Shown here one piece after another: positions 1 through 12,895 of a DNA stretch of 64,000 nucleotides; the stretch's first letter is position 1, and every line of letters starts with the position of its first letter. A program made the translations under genes and the position numbers. The notes under the pieces were generated by a model. The model did not search any database, was not told where the DNA came from, and saw nothing but the letters and a program-made list of their open reading frames with translations. The stretch is from Hydrogenophaga palleronii NBRC 102513 (lineage in GTDB: Bacteria > Pseudomonadota > Gammaproteobacteria > Burkholderiales > Burkholderiaceae_C), in NCBI RefSeq assembly GCF_001571225.1, contig NZ_BCTJ01000019.1:1-64000 (forward strand), given 5' to 3'.

Positions 1-12
1 CAGGGGGGTGTC

Positions 13-726
13 CTAAAGCTTGCCGTATTGCGTTTCACTCAGCGCCGCAAAATCGCTGTGCGACTCGGGCACCGGCAACTGCCTCTGCGCCTCGGCCGGC
101 GAGCGGTAGGCCGGGGCAGCGGCGCTGTTCAACGCGCGCCGGAAAGCCTCCACCTCGTCCTCTGCCACCACCTGCACCGGTGCGCTGGCGGGCACGATGG
201 CCGGGCGGGGGATGGCGGTCGGGCTCGACTCGGGCCGCACCACAGCAGGCGGCACCATGCCGGGCGCCATGGGCACGGCTTCGCGCCGCGTCTGCGCCGC
301 CACCGCGGCCTTGAGCGCCATGCCGACCTGGTCGTGCACCGCCTTGCGGCGCCAGTAGAGAGAACGCACATCCATGTCGTGGCGCGAACGCGCGCTGTCC
401 TGCACCCAGCGCTCGATTTCCAGCAGGTATTCGTCGGGCATGGCCTTCACCGGCAAGGCCAGCTCGACCAGCACCAGGAAGTGGTCGCCCGTGGCGTCCA
501 GCGTGAGCACCTTGAACTCGTAGCTGGTGGAGAGCACGCCGGCACGGATCAGGGATTCGCGCACCACCGAAAACAGCTGCTCGCGACGCAGGATGCGGCG
601 CCCGCGCCGCGGCGAGATCAGGGGCAGCGTGGTCTGGCTGAACTTGTTGCGGGCGCGCGTGAACGCGCCACCCTTCGTGCCGCCGGTGGCGGTTTTTTTG
701 GCCTGAAGCCAGCTCAGCAATGACAT
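13..726 (-). CDS. conserved hypothetical protein, 237 aa
   Basis: I do not recognise a named family. The protein begins with a short basic segment (SWLQAKK, then many Arg/Lys), has a predicted alpha/beta central part around residues 60-150 (FLVLVELALPV, then MPDEYLLEIERWVQD) and ends in a Pro/Ala-rich low-complexity tail. The start at 726 (MSLLSWLQ) is preferred over an in-frame ATG 17 codons upstream because the upstream residues look like non-coding extension. GC-rich third positions match the neighbouring core genes. It lies downstream of the cyclic-nucleotide-binding gene on the same strand with an 87-bp gap. No function is claimed. Confidence 0.7.
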   Translation of the reverse strand: MSLLSWLQAKKTATGGTKGGAFTRARNKFSQTTLPLISPRRGRRILRREQLFSVVRESLIRAGVLSTSYEFKVLTLDATGDHFLVLVELALPVKAMPDEYLLEIERWVQDSARSRHDMDVRSLYWRRKAVHDQVGMALKAAVAAQTRREAVPMAPGMVPPAVVRPESSPTAIPRPAIVPASAPVQVVAEDEVEAFRRALNSAAAPAYRSPAEAQRQLPVPESHSDFAALSETQYGKL

Positions 727-813
727 GGGCAGAGTGTGCGCGAATGAGCGCGGCGCAGAGGGTTGAAAAGACGGCACAAAAGGGCCCAGTTGCGCGGCGC
801 AGGCGTCGCCGCC

Positions 814-1305
814 TCAGGTCACGGCGACCCGTTTGGGCCGGTTGTACATGCGGCGCGCCAGCACCGCCGACATGGCGACGGTGACGTCCAGGGCAATGTC
901 AGGGTGGCGCGCACAGAGTTCGCGAAAGCGCAACGGCGTGAGGCACCAGAGCCGGCAGTCGCTGCCGGCATGCACCGTGGCGCTGCGCGGCAGGTGGCTG
1001 AAGAAGGCGCCCTCACCCAGCAGCGAGCCCGAGCCCACCACGGCAATGCGCACGCGCTCGCGCGAATCTTCATAGTGCACGGTGAGCGTGCCGCTCTCCA
1101 CGAAGTAGACGGTGCGGTCCTTCACGCCCTGCTCGATCAGCACCTGGCCCTGCTGCAGCGCCACCGGTTGCAGGTAGTTGGCCAACAAGGGCCACTGCAC
1201 GGCGGTGAGGTTCAGGGGCACGGCATCCAGCGCGCTGCTCAGCCGCATGGACTGGGCCAGGCCGTTGATGTCAAAGCGCACAGAGGCGGGCAGGTGGGCG
1301 GTCAT
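814..1305 (-). CDS. cyclic nucleotide-binding (Crp-type) domain protein, 163 aa
   Basis: This is a single cNMP-binding beta-barrel domain without a DNA-binding helix-turn-helix. The pattern LQQGQVLIEQG...VYFVESGTLTVH...GSGSLLGEGAFFSHLPRSATVHA matches the Crp/Fnr sensor domain, including the phosphate-binding-cassette-like GEGAFF..LPRSATV segment. At 163 residues the protein is too short to hold a C-terminal HTH, so it is probably a sensor or adaptor rather than a transcription factor. The start at 1305 (MTAHLPASV) is chosen over an upstream ATG at 1341 that adds a Gly/Arg-rich stretch. The ligand is not predictable from sequence. Confidence 0.75.
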   Translation of the reverse strand: MTAHLPASVRFDINGLAQSMRLSSALDAVPLNLTAVQWPLLANYLQPVALQQGQVLIEQGVKDRTVYFVESGTLTVHYEDSRERVRIAVVGSGSLLGEGAFFSHLPRSATVHAGSDCRLWCLTPLRFRELCARHPDIALDVTVAMSAVLARRMYNRPKRVAVT

Positions 1306-1411
1306 GCGGCCAAGATAACCGGGCCCGCCGGGTCGGCGCAAGCGGGTTCTTACCCGCGCTTACAGTTGTACTCCGGGCGGTATCAGAGTGACTCCGAGCG
1401 GTGCGCGCCGC

Positions 1412-2830
1412 TCATTTGCCGATGCAAAAACGGGAAAAGATTTCGCCCAGCAAATCGTCGGCGGTGAACTCGCCGGTGATCTCGCCCAGCGCGTGCTGCG
1501 CCAGCCGCAGCTCTTCGGCCAGCAGGTCCAGGTGCTCGGCCTGCAGGTGCAACAGTTCGTGCGCGGTGTCCAGGTGCTCACCGACACGGCGCAGCGCCTG
1601 CAGATGCCGCTCGCGCGCCATGAACAGGCCGTCTCCCGCGTGCTGCCAGCCGGCCAGGCTCAACAAGCGCTGGCGCAAGGCCTCCAGCCCGGTGCCGTGT
1701 TTGGCCGAGATGGCCAGCGCATCGGGCTCGGCCTGCAGCGCGGCCGCTGCCGTGGCGTCAGCCTGGTCCAGCTTGTTCCACACCTGCAGCACCGGCACAC
1801 CGGCGGGCAGGGTGCTGGCCAGGCTGGCGGCAATGGAGGCGTCGGCGGAGATGTAGTCGGGCGCGTCGCGGCGGCCCAGGTCGTGCAGGAACAGCACCGC
1901 GTCGGCCTGCCCGATGCGCGCCCAGGCGCGCTGGATGCCGATCTTCTCGACCTCATCCACGTCGGCGCCTTCGCGCAGGCCGGCGGTGTCGATCACGTGC
2001 AGCGGCACACCTTCAATCTGGATCGTCTGCTGCACCACGTCACGCGTGGTGCCGGCCACCGGCGTGACGATGGCCAGTTCGGCACCGGCCAGCGCGTTCA
2101 GCAGCGAACTCTTGCCGGCGTTGGGCTGGCCGGCGATGACCACCTGCAGGCCGTCGCGCAGCAGCGCGCCCTGGCGCGCCTGCGCCTGCACGCCGGCCAG
2201 CGCCTCGCGCAGGCGCTGCAGCTGGCCACTCGCGTCGGCCTTCTGCAGGAAGTCGATTTCTTCCTCGGGAAAATCCAGCGTCGCCTCCACCAGCATGCGC
2301 AGGTGGATCAGGGCATCACGCAGGCCGTGCACCCGGCCCGAGAACACACCGGCCAGCGAACGCGAGGCGCTGCGCGCCGCCGCTTCGGTACTGGCGTCGA
2401 TCAGGTCGGCCACCGCCTCGGCCTGGGCCAGGTCGAGCTTGTCGTTGAGGAAGGCGCGTTCGGTGAACTCACCGGCGCGCGCCAGCCGCAGCCGGGGCAG
2501 GCTGTCGCGCGCCACCTCCAGACAGCGCGCCAGCAGCAACTGCAGCACCACTGGCCCGCCGTGGCCCTGCAGTTCCAGCACGTCCTCGCCGGTGTACGAA
2601 TGCGGGCCCGGAAACCACAAGGCCAGGCCATGGTCCAGCGGCTGGCCCGCGGCGTCGGCAAATGGCAGGTAACTCGCCTCGCGCGGCTTGAGCGCGCGCC
2701 CCAGCAAGGCCTGCACGAAGGACGCCAGCCCCGACCCGGACACCCGCACGATGCCGACCGCACCCCGGCCGGGGGCGGTGGTGATGGCGAGGATGGGATC
2801 ACGCGAGGCGGCAAACATAGGCAGGAGCAT
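1412..2830 (-). CDS. mnmE: tRNA uridine-5-carboxymethylaminomethyl(34) synthesis GTPase MnmE
   Basis: With MnmG, MnmE modifies U34 of tRNAs reading split codon boxes. The N-terminal folate-binding region opens with [22 protein letters not shown]. The central G domain has GQPNAGKSS (P-loop), DTAGLRE (G3) and NKLD (G4). The C-terminus is the family's FCIGK with its conserved Cys. The length of 472 aa is normal for the family. An ATG four codons in (2818) is an equally plausible start. It lies in the conserved rpmH-rnpA-yidD-yidC-mnmE cluster, 146 bp after yidC. Confidence 0.97.
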   Translation of the reverse strand: MLLPMFAASRDPILAITTAPGRGAVGIVRVSGSGLASFVQALLGRALKPREASYLPFADAAGQPLDHGLALWFPGPHSYTGEDVLELQGHGGPVVLQLLLARCLEVARDSLPRLRLARAGEFTERAFLNDKLDLAQAEAVADLIDASTEAAARSASRSLAGVFSGRVHGLRDALIHLRMLVEATLDFPEEEIDFLQKADASGQLQRLREALAGVQAQARQGALLRDGLQVVIAGQPNAGKSSLLNALAGAELAIVTPVAGTTRDVVQQTIQIEGVPLHVIDTAGLREGADVDEVEKIGIQRAWARIGQADAVLFLHDLGRRDAPDYISADASIAASLASTLPAGVPVLQVWNKLDQADATAAAALQAEPDALAISAKHGTGLEALRQRLLSLAGWQHAGDGLFMARERHLQALRRVGEHLDTAHELLHLQAEHLDLLAEELRLAQHALGEITGEFTADDLLGEIFSRFCIGK

Positions 2831-2839
2831 AAAGACAAA

Positions 2840-2860
2840 GGGCCCGCGTTATGCAGGCCC
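2840..2860 (-). terminator. possible terminator after yidC
   Basis: A GC-rich hairpin (gggcc.gc / gc.ggccc around a gttat loop) is followed on the minus strand by TTTGTCTTT. It lies between the yidC stop and the mnmE start and may reduce read-through into mnmE. The stem contains one mismatch. Confidence 0.4.
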
Positions 2861-2923
2861 CTTGCCGGAGAGCAGACACATCATCCAGGGGCGTCAAGGG
2901 CCCGGCCGTGCCGGTCCAAGACA

Positions 2924-2968
2924 CCGTCCCCCTTCAAGGGGGAAGCCGCGTCAGCGGCGCAGGGGGGT
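2924..2968. repeat. REP-like intergenic palindromic repeat
   Basis: The segment reads CCGTCCCCCTTCAAGGGGG followed by AAGCCGCGTCAGCGGCGCAG and GGGGT. It holds two small hairpins: CCCCCTT/AAGGGGG and GCCGC/GCGGC. I remember this type as a common intergenic repeat in Comamonadaceae. The first bases of the window (CAGGGGGGTGTCC) look like the tail of another copy. Confidence 0.5.
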
Positions 2969-2976
2969 CTCCAACC

Positions 2977-4677
2977 TCAAGCTCTGAAGTTCGGAATGCT
3001 GAACTTCAGCGGCACACCCATGCGGGTGTTGATGAAGGACTGTTGCAGGATGGTCAGCACGTTGTTCGTGATCCAGTACAGCACCAGGCCGGACGGGAAG
3101 AAGAAGAACATGACCGAGAACATCAGCGGCATCAGCCACATCAGCTTGGCCTGCAGCGGATCCGGCGGCAGCGGGTTCAGCGCGGTCTGGATCAGCGTGG
3201 TCACCGCCATCACCAGCGGCATGATGTAGTAAGGATCGGGCGAGGACAGGTCGTGGATCCACAGCACCCAGGGCGCGTTGCGCATTTCCACGCTGGACAG
3301 CAGCACCCAATAGAGCGCGATGAACACCGGGATCTGGATCAGGATCGGGAAGCAGCCGCCCAGCGGGTTGACCTTTTCCTCGCGGTAGATCTTCATCATC
3401 TCCTGCTGCATCTGCTGCGGGTTGCCCTTGAGGCGCTCGCGCATTTCCATGATGCGCGGGTTGATCTTCTTCATCTTGGCCATGCTGCGGTACGCGCTGG
3501 CATTGAGCCAGTAGAACGCAGCCTTGATCAGCACCACCAGCAGCACGATGGACCAGCCCCAGTTGGCGACGAAGCCATGGATCTTCTCCAGCAGCCAGTA
3601 CAGCGGCTTGGCCAGGATGGTGAGCCAGCCATAGTCCTTCACGAGCTCCAGGCCGGGGGCGATGGTCTCGAGCACTTTCTCTTCCTGCGGTCCGAGGAAC
3701 AGGCGCGACTGCACGCTCTGGCTCTGGCCCGGTTCGATCGCGGCCAGCGCAGAAATGCTGCCGACGGCGAACAGGTTGTTGTCGATCTTGCGTGCGAAGT
3801 TCTCGCGCGCCACGCCGTCACCCAGCAACCAGGCCGTGGCGAAGTAATGCTGCACCATGGCGACGTAACCGTCATTGGCGTTCTTGACGAATTCGGCCTT
3901 GTTCTTCTCGATGTTGGCGAATTCGATCTTCTGGTACTTCTTCTCCTCGGTGTACACGGCCGGGCCGGTGAAGGTCGAGTAGAACGGGGTCTCGCTGCTG
4001 AGCTTGCTGCCGTCGCGCACCAGCTGCAGGTACAGCTGCGGGTTCACGGTCTGGCCGCTCACGTTCTGAACCTCGTGCTGCACGGCGATCTCGTAGTGGC
4101 CGCGGCGCAGCGTGTAGGTCTTGACCAGCTTGACGCCACCGACTTCGGCCGATTCAAAACGCACCTGCAGCTCGTCCTGGCCGTCGGCCAGCGCGGTGGG
4201 GTTGCCCACCAGGGTCATGGGCGTCTTGTGGGTCGGGAAGTTGCCGCCGATCAGACCGGTCTGCGCCACGTAGATGTGTTCGCTCTGGCCTTGCGTGAGC
4301 AGCGTGAACGGCTGTTCCGTCTTGTCCTTGCTCTGGCCGGTGGCCTCGGCGTGTTTGAGCAGCTGTGCGCCGATCAGGGAGCCGCCTTCGCTGTTGAAGA
4401 CCAGCTTGAACACGTCGGTGGTGACTTCATGGCGCTGGGCCACGGCGCTCGGCGCCGCGGTCGGCGCTTCGCCCGCGGCGGTCACCGGGGTTTGTGCCGC
4501 CACCGGCAGGCTGGCATCGGGCGCGTTGCCGGTGCTGGCAGCGGGCGCCGTCACCGCAGGAGCGGAGCCGGGGAAGAAGGTGGGCTTGTGGCCATTGTGG
4601 ATCTGCCATTTGTCCCAGATCAGGACCATGGACAGACCAAAAACCACCCACAGGATGGACCGACGGATGTCATTCAT
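2977..4677 (-). CDS. yidC: membrane protein insertase YidC
   Basis: YidC is the Oxa1/Alb3-family inner-membrane insertase, acting alone and with SecYEG. The N-terminal signal-anchor (SILWVVFGLSMVLIWDKWQ) precedes the large periplasmic beta domain of Gram-negative YidC. The core helices follow: GWSIVLLVVLIKAAFYWLN, then the cytoplasmic hairpin ending GGCFPILIQIPVFIALYWVL, then MPLVMAVTTLIQTAL and MFFFFPSGLVLYWITNN. The length of 566 aa is typical for betaproteobacteria. It overlaps the end of yidD by 4 bp. Confidence 0.97.
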   Translation of the reverse strand: MNDIRRSILWVVFGLSMVLIWDKWQIHNGHKPTFFPGSAPAVTAPAASTGNAPDASLPVAAQTPVTAAGEAPTAAPSAVAQRHEVTTDVFKLVFNSEGGSLIGAQLLKHAEATGQSKDKTEQPFTLLTQGQSEHIYVAQTGLIGGNFPTHKTPMTLVGNPTALADGQDELQVRFESAEVGGVKLVKTYTLRRGHYEIAVQHEVQNVSGQTVNPQLYLQLVRDGSKLSSETPFYSTFTGPAVYTEEKKYQKIEFANIEKNKAEFVKNANDGYVAMVQHYFATAWLLGDGVARENFARKIDNNLFAVGSISALAAIEPGQSQSVQSRLFLGPQEEKVLETIAPGLELVKDYGWLTILAKPLYWLLEKIHGFVANWGWSIVLLVVLIKAAFYWLNASAYRSMAKMKKINPRIMEMRERLKGNPQQMQQEMMKIYREEKVNPLGGCFPILIQIPVFIALYWVLLSSVEMRNAPWVLWIHDLSSPDPYYIMPLVMAVTTLIQTALNPLPPDPLQAKLMWLMPLMFSVMFFFFPSGLVLYWITNNVLTILQQSFINTRMGVPLKFSIPNFRA

Positions 4678-4967
4678 GACGGGTTCTTCTTTTCGCAGGA
4701 AGGGGAAGAAATCAGGCCGGAGAACAGCCGGGGGAGGGTAGCGGGCACCGGATCATGGCCACCCTGGCACCAGGGATGGCAGCGCACCAGCCGCGCGAGC
4801 GTGAGGTAGGTGCCCCGGGCAGCGCCGTGTTGTTCCAGCGCGCCGATGGCGTAGAGCGAACAGGTGGGCTCGAAGCGGCAACCACTGCCCAGCGACGGGC
4901 TGAGCAGCAGGCGATAGCCCTTGACCAGGCCGATCAGGCCCCGGCGCGGCCAGTCAGACAGCATCAC
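4674..4967 (-). CDS. yidD: membrane protein insertion efficiency factor YidD
   Basis: This small UPF0161/YidD protein of 97 aa has the family core LIGLVKGYRLLLSPSLGSGCRFEPTCS with the conserved Cys pair, then H.W..GG.DPVP near the C-terminus. It is thought to assist YidC-dependent insertion. It overlaps yidC by 4 bp and the end of rnpA by 14 bp, which indicates translational coupling in the rpmH-rnpA-yidD-yidC order. Confidence 0.95.
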   Translation of the reverse strand: MMLSDWPRRGLIGLVKGYRLLLSPSLGSGCRFEPTCSLYAIGALEQHGAARGTYLTLARLVRCHPWCQGGHDPVPATLPRLFSGLISSPSCEKKNPS

Positions 4968-5370
4968 GGGCCTCCGCCGGCTTCACCGCACGCGGCGTGG
5001 CACGCGCCAGCAATTGCTCGAGCTCGGCGCGCACCGCACGCTTGAGCGCGTCGGAGGTGGCACTGACGAACTGCTTGCGGCTGAATTCGCTGCGCAGGCG
5101 CACCACGAGCGCGGCCTGCGGCAGGCTCGCGGCCTGCAGGCGGGCGGTCTCGTAGATCTGGCGCCGGATCGCATTGCGGGTGACGGCACGCTTCGCCCAG
5201 CGTTTGGGCAGCATCACACCCAGCCATGCATCGGCCACGGGAAACAACACCCGGCCTTCGTGCGCACTGGAAAGCGCCGCACGGTGCAAGGCAAAGTGGG
5301 GGGTTTTTGCCACGGGGGCTCCCGCCATGACGGCCTGGAACTGGTGCCGGGACCGCAGCCGCTGGATCAC
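4954..5370 (-). CDS. rnpA: ribonuclease P protein component
   Basis: RnpA is the protein subunit of RNase P, which matures the 5' ends of tRNAs. The family motif is seen as KRWAKRAVTRNAIRRQIYETAR (RNR-type basic helix), with FALHRAAL upstream. No ATG is available: the possible starts are TTG 5403, GTG 5397 and GTG 5370. I chose GTG 5370 because family members begin immediately before the QRL..R..F motif. It lies 46 bp after rpmH. The long Arg/Ala-rich C-terminal tail is typical of high-GC betaproteobacteria. Confidence 0.92.
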   Translation of the reverse strand: MIQRLRSRHQFQAVMAGAPVAKTPHFALHRAALSSAHEGRVLFPVADAWLGVMLPKRWAKRAVTRNAIRRQIYETARLQAASLPQAALVVRLRSEFSRKQFVSATSDALKRAVRAELEQLLARATPRAVKPAEARDAV

Positions 5371-5416
5371 CGCTGAACCGTCAGGACCAGGCGGCACCGG
5401 CAAGACACGAGTGGCC

Positions 5417-5551
5417 TCAGACGGCCAGGCGCTTGCGGCCCTTGGCGCGGCGTGCGTTGATCACGGCGCGGCCTCCGCGGGTTTTCATGCGGACGAGGAA
5501 GCCGTGGGTGCGGGCGCGGCGGATCTTGGAGGGCTGGTAAGTGCGTTTCAT
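5417..5551 (-). CDS. rpmH: 50S ribosomal protein L34
   Basis: The 44-aa protein [40 protein letters not shown] is an essentially canonical L34. The ATG at 5551 is the only sensible start. It heads the minus-strand cluster, divergent from dnaA across the origin-proximal spacer. Confidence 0.98.
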   Translation of the reverse strand: MKRTYQPSKIRRARTHGFLVRMKTRGGRAVINARRAKGRKRLAV

Positions 5552-5787
5552 GGTGGTCTCTGAGAAATCGGGAAAACCCGCAATTATCGCAAACAAAACC
5601 CATATCCGGCAAGCACTTGGCGCCAGCAGCCCGCGTTTCACTTCAAGCGCACGGGGCCGCGGAGGCGCCCTGTCGGGTACCGGTCCGGGCGTCTGCGCGC
5701 CTTGTGGATAAGTGGCCGCGCGCACTACAATGGCCGATCCGCCCCGCGACAATTGTCCACAAGCACAACGCATTCACCGGTTTCAGC
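5552..5787. promoter_or_regulatory. rpmH-dnaA divergent control region with DnaA boxes (candidate oriC part)
   Basis: The 236-bp spacer contains a consensus DnaA box on the reverse strand (TGTGGATAA, 5703-5711, i.e. TTATCCACA) and a one-mismatch box TTGTCCACA (5753-5761) just before dnaA. These support DnaA autoregulation and possibly part of the chromosomal origin. Only two clear boxes are visible and I see no obvious AT-rich unwinding tract, so this alone may not be the whole oriC. Confidence 0.6.
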
Positions 5788-7206
<1,419 letters not shown>

Positions 7207-7389
7207 TGCCAGACCCATGTTCTGCGCCATGCCCCATGACCAAACCGCCCCTCTGGAAAGCCCGGGGAAGCGTTTTGCCGAATGCCTTCATAAAAAGGCG
7301 AAAATAGCGGGGATTTGGCCCGAAAAATCAAGTGGGCCCACCGGGGGCGGGGGCCGGCCTACAAGCAACCAGAGACGAAAGAGTCTGAA

Positions 7390-11194
<3,805 letters not shown>

Positions 11195-11200
11195 TCCGAT

Positions 11201-11250
11201 TGTAGGCAGCACCATAAGCTGAGAAACCGAGCCTCATAAGTTGAGAAACC
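11201..11250 (+). repeat. element 1 left end: TIR plus two TnsB-like sites
   Basis: Two direct repeats, CATAAGCTGAGAAACC (11213-11228) and CATAAGTTGAGAAACC (11235-11250), start 22 bp apart, about two helical turns, inside the TGT-starting end. This arrangement is typical of TnsB binding sites in Tn7 ends. The same 16-mer motif recurs in inverted orientation at the right end. Confidence 0.85.
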
Positions 11251-11476
11251 TATGAGGCTCTTGCTTTTGGTTCGCCTCTATCAATTCGATTTTTTGACAC
11301 CCATCTTCGAAAATTCGCCTGCATTTCAGCTGCCCCCGCTCGTTTGTGCTGCCGAAGGCACCATGCCAACGGCCGTACGCCTCCCTGTCTGCACAATCTC
11401 GATATCCGGCGGCATTTCGACCCTCTGAAAGTGCTGAAACAAATCACCGGCGCCCGACCCTTCTGGCTGGCGAAGC

Positions 11477-11707
11477 TTAGGAGACGACCGGCCTGAGGAG
11501 GTTTCTTCTGTCGAGGTAATCGGCCTTCACCACAGCATGCGCCAACTGAACGGCACGAAATGACAAGTCCTGTCTCTTGGTAGCAAGCTGAGCAAATGTC
11601 GGGGCGGACGCCCCTTTTTGCGTTCTTACCGCGGTCTCGCCGCATTCGTACACCTCGATTGAGGTCGTCCGCAGCATCTGGAATAGTTCGAAGGCGGTGA
11701 GAACCAC
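11477..11707 (-). CDS. small hypothetical protein, 76 aa
   Basis: This is a weak call. It has a GTG start with AAGGA about 8 bases upstream and a sequence of plausible composition (TAFELFQMLRTTSIEVYECG, then AVQLAHAVVKADYLDRRNLL), and it lies in the 550-bp stretch between the transposon left end and the caspase gene. An overlapping longer ORF in another frame (11250-11729) is Arg/Cys/Ser-rich and looks non-coding. It could be a fragment of a decayed gene. Nothing else coding is evident between 11251 and 11803. Confidence 0.3.
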   Translation of the reverse strand: MVLTAFELFQMLRTTSIEVYECGETAVRTQKGASAPTFAQLATKRQDLSFRAVQLAHAVVKADYLDRRNLLRPVVS

Positions 11708-11803
11708 CAGGGGATTCCTTGAGACTCAAATATGACGCTTAGCCGAAATCAGCACTGGTGCCGCGCCGTTCTGGGCGCGACGGCTAACTCACAGGTCGAA
11801 AAG

Positions 11804-12892
11804 TCATCCCGCAAGTAGACGGCGCAGCTGCGGGTTGTTGCCGAATTCGGTGTCAGCTGCTCTCAGTAGGCTATCGACCGTTATGGCCCCGCCCCCACCC
11901 AGCGACAGCGTACGAAGCGCTGCGTGCCATGCTGCATGCCCTGAGCCACCCAGACTCAGGCTCGAAAGGTCGCCGCCGGCTCGAGACCAGATTTCACGGT
12001 CCGTGGGCCCTAGAGGGTAAAGAGTCACCATTAGGTCCTCGAGCTCCCTCCCGTTGGGCGCCTCCTTTTCCCTGTACGCGTCTCTTCTTGATGCCTCCTC
12101 GGATTTGAGAAGGCCACCTTTGCGCAGGGCTATAGGAAAGTTGTCTTGGGTCCTCGTAGTGAGGACCGGATTTTGTTTATCGCGCAGCTTGCTGACCTCT
12201 GCTGAAACGTAGTGAAAGAGGTCAAGGACGTGGATTAGGCCGTCAGAACGGTCGTCCACTCCTCCTTGGAGGCCCGTGAGCAAGAAGTGCGTGAAGAGGC
12301 TGTTGCGGTGCCTCCCAAGAATGAAGGAGTCTTGGTGAGTTTCGCTAGCGGAGATGATGACGCGGCCCTTACCGGCAGCCAGCTTATCGAGCCTAGCCCC
12401 TCCGAACTCCCACTTCAGCGCATCCGCACCGTCTTCTGCTTTGATGCGTGCAGCGCCCCCTGAGCGGCAGGCATCAATTAGAACAAGCAGGCGTTCGGCC
12501 GGTATTTGCTTGAGCAGGTCGGAGAGCTCCTCCGCTTCGATGCCTGTCTCGCGAGGCCGCAGGCTGTCGAATTCCGGAGGGCAAAGGTAAGTTCCCATGT
12601 CCGGGCCGTCGAGGCGTTGTGCGCCGTGACCCGAGAAGTAAACGACCACCGTGTCAGTTGGCTGAGCTGTCGCGGCCAAGTCCCTCAGTCCAGCAATGAT
12701 TGCATCCCGAGACGCTTGGGTATTTCTAAGCACCTGCACGTTAGCCGTCAGGTATCCACAGTGCTTCTCGCTAGTCAACAGCTTTTCCATGTCGTCAGCG
12801 TCGTAGACCGGCGCAAGTCCTAAGTCGCTGAGACTGTCGTAGCCGCCGATTCCAATAATGAAGCCGCGACCGGAAGAGAAAGTTTTTTTCAC
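11804..12892 (-). CDS. caspase family protease with C-terminal EAD1-like domain
   Basis: This is a predicted caspase-like cysteine protease effector of 362 aa. The catalytic dyad is visible: His89 in VVVYFSGHGAQ and Cys142 in LVLIDACRSGGA. From about residue 285 a helical module begins (LYPLGPTDREIWSRAGGD, ending FGNNPQLRRLLAG). It closely resembles the C-terminus of the next gene upstream and what I know as effector-associated domain 1 (EAD1), a homotypic adaptor module. The start is GTG 12892, 3 bp after the upstream stop, so it is the last cistron of the operon. By family logic the EAD tethers the protease to the EAD of the GAP1-like protein until an invasion signal arrives. The substrate is unknown. 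Confidence 0.9.
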   Translation of the reverse strand: MKKTFSSGRGFIIGIGGYDSLSDLGLAPVYDADDMEKLLTSEKHCGYLTANVQVLRNTQASRDAIIAGLRDLAATAQPTDTVVVYFSGHGAQRLDGPDMGTYLCPPEFDSLRPRETGIEAEELSDLLKQIPAERLLVLIDACRSGGAARIKAEDGADALKWEFGGARLDKLAAGKGRVIISASETHQDSFILGRHRNSLFTHFLLTGLQGGVDDRSDGLIHVLDLFHYVSAEVSKLRDKQNPVLTTRTQDNFPIALRKGGLLKSEEASRRDAYREKEAPNGRELEDLMVTLYPLGPTDREIWSRAGGDLSSLSLGGSGHAAWHAALRTLSLGGGGAITVDSLLRAADTEFGNNPQLRRLLAG

Positions 12893-12895
12893 GTC

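Noticed and set aside
2851..4809. 652-codon plus-strand frame
   Set aside because: It is antisense to yidC; composition is that of a shadow frame.
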